A stretch of 26,109 nucleotides of DNA from assembly GCA_036658435.1 (NCBI GenBank), contig JAVXEO010000028.1:1-26109 (forward strand), written 5' to 3'. Under the pieces are notes generated by a model. The model worked only from the letters and a program-made list of their open reading frames with translations, was not told the origin of the DNA and did no database searches. Shown piece after piece: positions 22,153 to 26,109 of this stretch. The DNA is from DIGJ01 sp036658435 (GTDB lineage: Bacteria > Bacillota > Clostridia > Lachnospirales > Lachnospiraceae). The translations under genes and the position numbers were made by a program. Every line of letters begins with the position of its first letter. Position 1 is the stretch's first letter.

Positions 22153-22875
22153 TTATTTTTCCTTTATATTCCTCTTTATATATAGAAGTGCCTGTACTAT
22201 AACTCTTGGGTGGTCAAATGCAATTCCTTGGTTGGAAATAACTTTATATTCCATTTCCCTCAGAATTCCTGTTTTATTGTAAGAAACCAAAACTTTACTG
22301 CAAAGTTCTTCTTTCGTCTCTTCCTCTGTGAGCAAAAGCTCATAAATTTCTTTTATTCTCTCTCCCCTTTCTTCCAAAACCTCCTGGGAGGAAATTTTCT
22401 TAATAACCACATCCATCCATACGGCTTCTTTTGCATCATCCCCCGCCTTCACCTGCCAAAGGGTATCCTCCACTACTGCAAGGTAAGAGGTTGTAATTAC
22501 TCTTGCCCTTGGATCTCGAAAGGCTTCCCCCCAGGTTCGCATTTGTTCCAGTGGTATGCCCTTTAGTCCGGTTTCTTCTTCCAATTCACGCTTGGCACCT
22601 GCCTCTAAATCTTCTTCTATTTCTACAAAACCACCCGGTAATGCCCAAAGCCCAATACTTGGATGGTTTCTTCGTTTAATCATAAGAAGCTTTAATCCCG
22701 TTTCTATGCTTTGAATTCTTCCATTTTTCCGTATTACCAGTATGTCTGTTGTGGAACATGGATTCTTATATTTTTCAGGATGGTATTCTTCTAAAAATTC
22801 TTCCAATGTAAGTCCATCTTCATTTTTTTCTCCGGTTCCAATAAACGGAGTGATATCTTTTAAAAATGCTGCCAT
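22153..22875 (-). CDS. Nudix hydrolase with C-terminal winged-helix (NrtR-like)
   Basis: A 240-residue protein. The Nudix domain (about 42-160) contains a complete Nudix box, GGFVEIEEDLEAGAKRELEE and then ETGL (81-104), with the metal-binding REUxEE core intact. The C-terminal part (165-240) is helical and ends in IAFDHPRVIVQALLYIK, which resembles the winged-helix tail of NrtR-type regulators and ADP-ribose-related Nudix proteins (compare IAFDH). So it may be an ADP-ribose or NAD-related hydrolase, or a regulator of NAD metabolism; since the Nudix catalytic box is intact, catalysis is plausible. No NAD gene is next to it to decide. The small membrane protein gene follows in the operon. Confidence 0.85.
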   Translation of the reverse strand: MAAFLKDITPFIGTGEKNEDGLTLEEFLEEYHPEKYKNPCSTTDILVIRKNGRIQSIETGLKLLMIKRRNHPSIGLWALPGGFVEIEEDLEAGAKRELEEETGLKGIPLEQMRTWGEAFRDPRARVITTSYLAVVEDTLWQVKAGDDAKEAVWMDVVIKKISSQEVLEERGERIKEIYELLLTEEETKEELCSKVLVSYNKTGILREMEYKVISNQGIAFDHPRVIVQALLYIKRNIKEK

Positions 22876-22909
22876 CTTCTAACCTCTTTTCTTTTTGAAT
22901 CTGAAATTA

Positions 22910-22938
22910 ATCATAATTCAGTTTCTAAGAAAAATCAA
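22910..22938 (-). promoter_or_regulatory. Promoter of the Nudix operon
   Basis: On the minus strand TTGATT (22938-22933), 17 bases, TATGAT (22915-22910), 35 bases before the start codon. An imperfect dyad AATTATGATTAATT overlaps the -10 and could be an operator. Confidence 0.55.
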
Positions 22939-22988
22939 GGACATTATCCTATTTAAGTCCTGCCTTTCAAGATGCCAAAACACTTCTG

Positions 22989-23017
22989 TTGCGATTTTTT
23001 TTTATAACGAGTATACT
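22989..23017 (+). promoter_or_regulatory. Promoter of the exonuclease gene
   Basis: TTGCGA (22989-22994), 17 bases, TATACT (23012-23017), then the ribosome binding site AAGGAGG and ATG at 23040. The leader is only about 15 bases. Confidence 0.5.
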
Positions 23018-23039
23018 AATTGCAATAAGGAGGTTTTTT

Positions 23040-23957
23040 ATGAAAAAAAGAGACAATATAGGTGAGTTTTTACTGGATTTTCCGGAAAATTACACCATTA
23101 TCGACTTAGAAACCAGCGGTTTGGATTTTGATACCAATTATATCATCGAAGTTGCCGCTTTGAAAATACGAAACGGGAAAGAAATTGCCCGCTTTGAAAC
23201 CTTGGTTCACCCACCCCTTATAGTGGAAGAAATGATAGAATCCCTAACCGGTATTACCAACCAGATGCTTCGTACTGCTCCGGTATTTTCTACCATTGCA
23301 GAGAGTCTATGGGTGTTTTTGGAAAATGAAGTTTTGGTAGGACATCATGTGGATTTTGACATAACCTTTCTCTATGATGGCTTTGCTGCTTCCGGCTATC
23401 CTGCCTTTTCTAATTTCTTTGTTGACACCCTGCCAATCTCACAAAAACTATTTCCGGAGCTCATCCACCATCGGCTATCCGATATGGCAGCCTATTATCA
23501 AATAGATACGGCCAATGCCCACCGTGCTATGGCGGATTGTTATATGAATTTTCATGTGTTTGAAAAAATGAAAGCCAGTATAATAAAGGCTTATTCTTCT
23601 TTTTCTAATTTTAGTGAGCAGTTTGATACCCTGAAGAAGCGAATCCGGTCTGCTGCCATTACTGCATCTTGCTCAAGTTTTGACTGTACACACCCCTTAT
23701 ATCAAAAAAACTGTGTCATAACCGGAGCACTCCGTTCTCTTTCCAGAAAAGAAGCTCTTACAAAAATAGCCAATTGGGGCGGTATCAATCAGGATAAATT
23801 AAATACACTCACCGATATTCTCATTGTTGGGAATACCGATTATTGTGATTTATTAACGGATCTCTCTAAAAAACAAAAAAAGGCCCTTCGCCTAATAGAC
23901 GAAGGATACCCTATAAAAATTATATCGGAAGAAGATTTCTGTTCTCTTCTATACTAA
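23040..23957 (+). CDS. DnaQ-like 3'-5' exonuclease with BRCT-like C-terminus
   Basis: 305 residues from the ATG at 23040, chosen because AAGGAGG lies just before it; an upstream in-frame TTG at 22989 coincides with the promoter -35 and is unlikely. The DEDDh exonuclease domain (about 15-175) has Asp22 and Glu24 in YTIIDLETSG, Asp107 in VDFDITFL, and His161 with Asp166 in HRAMADC, so all catalytic residues are present. The C-terminal part (about 225-305, NCVITGALRSLSRKEALTKIANWGG and LTDILIVGN) has the BRCT pattern seen in DNA ligase and in PolC-like epsilon proteins. A role in DNA proofreading or repair is likely. It stands alone, divergent from the Nudix unit. Confidence 0.9.
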   Translation: MKKRDNIGEFLLDFPENYTIIDLETSGLDFDTNYIIEVAALKIRNGKEIARFETLVHPPLIVEEMIESLTGITNQMLRTAPVFSTIAESLWVFLENEVLVGHHVDFDITFLYDGFAASGYPAFSNFFVDTLPISQKLFPELIHHRLSDMAAYYQIDTANAHRAMADCYMNFHVFEKMKASIIKAYSSFSNFSEQFDTLKKRIRSAAITASCSSFDCTHPLYQKNCVITGALRSLSRKEALTKIANWGGINQDKLNTLTDILIVGNTDYCDLLTDLSKKQKKALRLIDEGYPIKIISEEDFCSLLY

Positions 23958-23967
23958 ATTTAAGGGA

Positions 23968-24906
23968 TTACACCAGATTTAGTACTTCTTCTTTTGCAGG
24001 TTCTGTCTCTTCGATTGTAATCCCATAGAGAACAGGACCCTTTCCATTATAATCACTCCAAAACTCATTTTTTACTTCTGCAAGAACTTTTACCCACTGT
24101 TTATTCTCCAGTCGTCTGGCTTCTTTTGTCTTACATACAAATCCAAGAAAGGCAATATCATCTGCACAGCAAGTCATTGCCATTCTTCCCGGAACAAAAT
24201 AATTTTTAGGAAAACCACCTGGCTTTAACACCATACCTTTAAATGCTACCTTTTTTCCGGCATAACGTTCTGTATTTTCTAAAGCATCAATATACCAGAT
24301 TCCGAAGTCTTCTTCCTCTATTTGAATAATATCCGCTTTTACATCATAAGGCAGGTCTTCCTCTGTTACCACATCCGTTATATCATCATCCGCATCCTCA
24401 AAAACTACCTGTGCCCTTTGATTAATTGCCTTTAAGGCACGACGATACGTAGGAAGGTCTTCCACTCCCTGGCAATGATTGAAAATAATCAAATCCGATT
24501 TTCGAATCATTTCTGCAAGCAAAGATTTCATATTTGCGAAATAAGTGGTGAAAGTAGATGCATCAATAAAGGTAATTTGCTGCTGAATCTCCCAATGTGC
24601 CGGTATCTTCATATCTTTTTGGTTCCACATACCATTGTATTCTATTAAAATACGTTCCGGCTGATGTTTTTCTTCTAGTTCCATTAAGTATTCCGGAGTA
24701 AACTCTTCCTGGCTCTGGATACTTTCTAAAATTGTATGATTTTCCCTAAGCTCCTCTGTTTCAAATTCACACAATCCATCTTCACATAAAAGAAGTAATG
24801 TAGTCTCTTCGATTGCAAAATAGTCTTCTTGAATGGTTTGTTTCAGAAAAGTTGTTTTTCCACTTTCTAAAAAGCCATTAATTAAATACACTGGCATTGT
24901 TTCCAT
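23968..24906 (-). CDS. COG0523 (CobW-like) GTPase fused to a YcgQ/DUF1980-like domain
   Basis: Two parts. Residues 1-185 form a P-loop GTPase of the CobW/COG0523 group with Walker A GFLESGKTT (11-19), ILIEYNGMW (86-94) as the switch/Walker B region and FIDAS; the usual metal-site CxCC is missing, and only CEDGLC (41-46) is there. Residues of about 205-310 (YAGKKVAFKGMVLKPGGFPK, then FVPGRMAMTCCADDIAFLGFVC) match the C-terminal domain of YcgQ-type proteins (TIGR03943/DUF1980), including the signature CC at 246-247. YcgQ is usually a separate two-domain membrane protein; here its soluble part is joined to a GTPase. The gene follows the other CobW gene by 25 bases in one operon. A metal-handling role is likely; the metal is not shown. 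Confidence 0.85.
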   Translation of the reverse strand: METMPVYLINGFLESGKTTFLKQTIQEDYFAIEETTLLLLCEDGLCEFETEELRENHTILESIQSQEEFTPEYLMELEEKHQPERILIEYNGMWNQKDMKIPAHWEIQQQITFIDASTFTTYFANMKSLLAEMIRKSDLIIFNHCQGVEDLPTYRRALKAINQRAQVVFEDADDDITDVVTEEDLPYDVKADIIQIEEEDFGIWYIDALENTERYAGKKVAFKGMVLKPGGFPKNYFVPGRMAMTCCADDIAFLGFVCKTKEARRLENKQWVKVLAEVKNEFWSDYNGKGPVLYGITIEETEPAKEEVLNLV

Positions 24907-24931
24907 ATTTTCACCTCAAATCCATTCTCTT

Positions 24932-25996
24932 TTACTTATGAAACAACTCACTTAAAGCGTTTTCTTTTAATTTCGAACCAATTACGCAGATCTTTCCGGT
25001 ATAATCCGGCTTCCCTTTTCTAAGTTCCATTTCACCGGGAACATAGTCAAAGTAAATCCAGTCTTCCGTATCACTGGATTTGATCATTCCTTTGGCGCGA
25101 AGTACCATTCCATAAAGGTCTTCCTTCTCAAGCTGTTCTAATATTTCTTTTAGTTCCCTTTCACTAAAGCAGATTGGTGCTTCAAATCCCCAGCTGGTAA
25201 AGACTTCATCCGCATGATGATGGTGGTGGTCATGATGATCATGGTCGCAGCCACATTCTTCCTCGTGGTCATGGTGATGATGGTCACAGCCGCATTCTTC
25301 CTCCTGGTCATGATGGTGATGGTCACAGCCGCATTCTTCCTCCTGGTCATGATGGTGATGATGATTGCAGCCGCATTCTTCCATCATCTCCTGTTCTAAA
25401 CTATGGGGTTTTTCAATGGCTTCAAGTATAGCAGAGCCTTCTAATTGCTCCCATGGTGTGGTTATTATGGTTGCTTTTGTATTGTACCGGCGAATTAGTT
25501 CCACACATAACTGAATCTTTTCTTCACTTAATTTATCGGTACGGCTTAATACAATCGTTCCTGCATTTTCTATCTGATTAATAAAAAATTCTCCGAAATT
25601 TTTTACGTACATTTTACATTTTATAGCATCTACAATTGCTACTGCACTGTTTAAGGTGCTTCCTGTCTCTTTTACACCCTCTACTGCCTTCATAACATCC
25701 GAAAGTTTACCCACTCCCGACGGCTCAATTAAAATACGTTCCGGCTGATATTTTTCAATAACTTCCTTTAAAGAAGCACCAAAATCTCCAACAAGAGAAC
25801 AACAAATACATCCGGAATTCATTTCACGAATCTCAATTCCCGCTTCTTTTAAAAAGCCACCATCAATTCCGATTTCTCCAAATTCATTTTCAATCAGAAC
25901 TACTTTCTGTCCATTTAAGCCCTCTTTTAAAAGTTTTTTGATTAATGTAGTCTTTCCTGCACCTAAAAATCCGGATACAATATCAATTTTTACCAT
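24932..25996 (-). CDS. COG0523 (CobW-like) metallochaperone GTPase with His/Cys-rich repeats
   Basis: 354 residues from the ATG at 25996, chosen because GGGAAGGA (26009-26002) is 5 bases upstream; the ATG at 26011 lies within AAAGGATG and has no proper site. The GTPase domain has Walker A GFLGAGKTT (9-17), the COG0523 metal motif CICC (63-66), ILIEPSGVG (88-96) and SRTDK (151-155, G4). Residues 206-262 are four repeats of EECGC followed by His/Asp runs (about 33 His and Cys), and the C-terminal CobW_C domain (263-354) follows. GTP-dependent metal delivery, probably zinc, cobalt or nickel, is the family role. It is the first gene of a two-gene operon with a recognisable promoter. Confidence 0.92.
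   Translation of the reverse strand: MVKIDIVSGFLGAGKTTLIKKLLKEGLNGQKVVLIENEFGEIGIDGGFLKEAGIEIREMNSGCICCSLVGDFGASLKEVIEKYQPERILIEPSGVGKLSDVMKAVEGVKETGSTLNSAVAIVDAIKCKMYVKNFGEFFINQIENAGTIVLSRTDKLSEEKIQLCVELIRRYNTKATIITTPWEQLEGSAILEAIEKPHSLEQEMMEECGCNHHHHHDQEEECGCDHHHHDQEEECGCDHHHHDHEEECGCDHDHHDHHHHHADEVFTSWGFEAPICFSERELKEILEQLEKEDLYGMVLRAKGMIKSSDTEDWIYFDYVPGEMELRKGKPDYTGKICVIGSKLKENALSELFHK
25211..25381 (-). repeat. Four 39-base tandem repeats coding His/Cys-rich metal-binding units
   Basis: The DNA unit GCCGCATTCTTCCTCCTGGT followed by CATGATGGTGATGGTCACA (plus strand) recurs about four times with drift, encoding EECGC plus an HHHHDQE-type run. Adjacent copies are almost identical, so they probably arose by recent duplication. 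Unit length of 13 codons keeps the frame. Confidence 0.85.
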
Positions 25997-26049
25997 AGCA
26001 ATCCTTCCCATCCTTTATGTTTTTTTACTTTATTTATCCGTTTTATTAC

Positions 26050-26085
26050 GGTAAGTATCATACCACAAGGATTAAAAGAAATCAA
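26050..26085 (-). promoter_or_regulatory. Promoter of the CobW operon, possible metal-responsive dyad
   Basis: On the minus strand TTGATT (26085-26080), 17 bases, TATGAT (26062-26057), with the extended TG at -15. The dyad GGTA-N7-TACC (26050-26064) lies across the -10 and could be an operator, but it does not match a Zur or Fur consensus well enough to name it. Confidence 0.5.
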
Positions 26086-26109
26086 ATCCAAGCTGATTTT
26101 ATCTCGCAA

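Noticed and set aside
22989..23039. Longer exonuclease start at TTG 22989
   Set aside because: The TTG coincides with the predicted -35 box and the strong AAGGAGG lies just before the ATG at 23040.
25214..25399. Open frames on the other strand and in another frame over the His/Cys repeat
   Set aside because: They are low-complexity shadows of the repeat (Met/Val/Ala- or Thr-rich) without ribosome binding sites.
26050..26064. Zur box before the CobW operon
   Set aside because: The dyad has only four perfect pairs per arm and does not fit the known Zur consensus; kept only as a possible operator.

Overview
The window looks like a chromosomal segment of a low-GC, Gram-positive anaerobe of the Clostridia, most likely a Lachnospiraceae-type genome. 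This is inferred from AT-rich codon use, strong AAGGAGG-type ribosome binding sites, the argCJBD gene order, GerMN and ComE proteins, and HD-GYP signalling; no rRNA marker is present. Most genes lie on the minus strand.

Layout. (1) 1-1056 is a decayed accessory patch with visibly higher GC than its surroundings. It holds the end of an XRE regulator, a scrap resembling a metallophosphoesterase N-terminus, and a gutted AAA+ ATPase. It abuts the 3' end of tRNA-Ser(CGA), the usual side for an integrated element. (2) 1204-8342 (minus) runs comEA - WalR/MtrA-like response regulator - sensor kinase - GerMN lipoprotein - comEC - holA. The regulator, kinase and lipoprotein resemble the actinobacterial MtrA-MtrB-LpqB module, placed here between the two DNA-uptake genes. 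comEC appears to start at a rare AUU codon behind a perfect ribosome binding site. (3) 8433-14847 is arginine biosynthesis: argC-argJ-argB-argD (minus) plus a DUF606-type transporter, and argG divergently (plus). Recognisable promoters and ARG-box-like operators lie between argC and argG. argF and argH are not in the window. (4) 14944-17937 holds an unrecognised 259-aa protein, ribosomal protein L25, about 160 bases of back-to-back hairpins with a probable small transcript, a glmS 3' remnant, metF, and a C-terminal remnant of a DUF4015-type glycoside hydrolase. (5) 17959-21081 holds an HD-GYP response regulator and a PAS histidine kinase, divergent from a small XRE regulator. The same 11-base palindrome sits in the spacer of both divergent promoters, at the same distance from each -35. 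(6) 21153-26011 holds a SEC-C protein, a small membrane protein, a Nudix protein, a DnaQ-like exonuclease with a BRCT-like tail, and two COG0523 (CobW) GTPases. One GTPase has a His/Cys-rich tandem repeat and the other is fused to a YcgQ/DUF1980-like domain.

How the parts work together. ComEA binds DNA at the membrane and ComEC is the channel; the co-directional two-component system with its lipoprotein probably senses the envelope. The arg genes form the cyclic (ArgJ) arginine pathway under likely ArgR control. The HD-GYP/kinase pair is a cyclic-di-nucleotide signalling unit probably repressed by the divergent XRE protein. The CobW pair probably handles a metal such as zinc. Four gene remnants in 26 kb show ongoing gene loss. 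All assignments come from reading motifs by eye; no database search was run.
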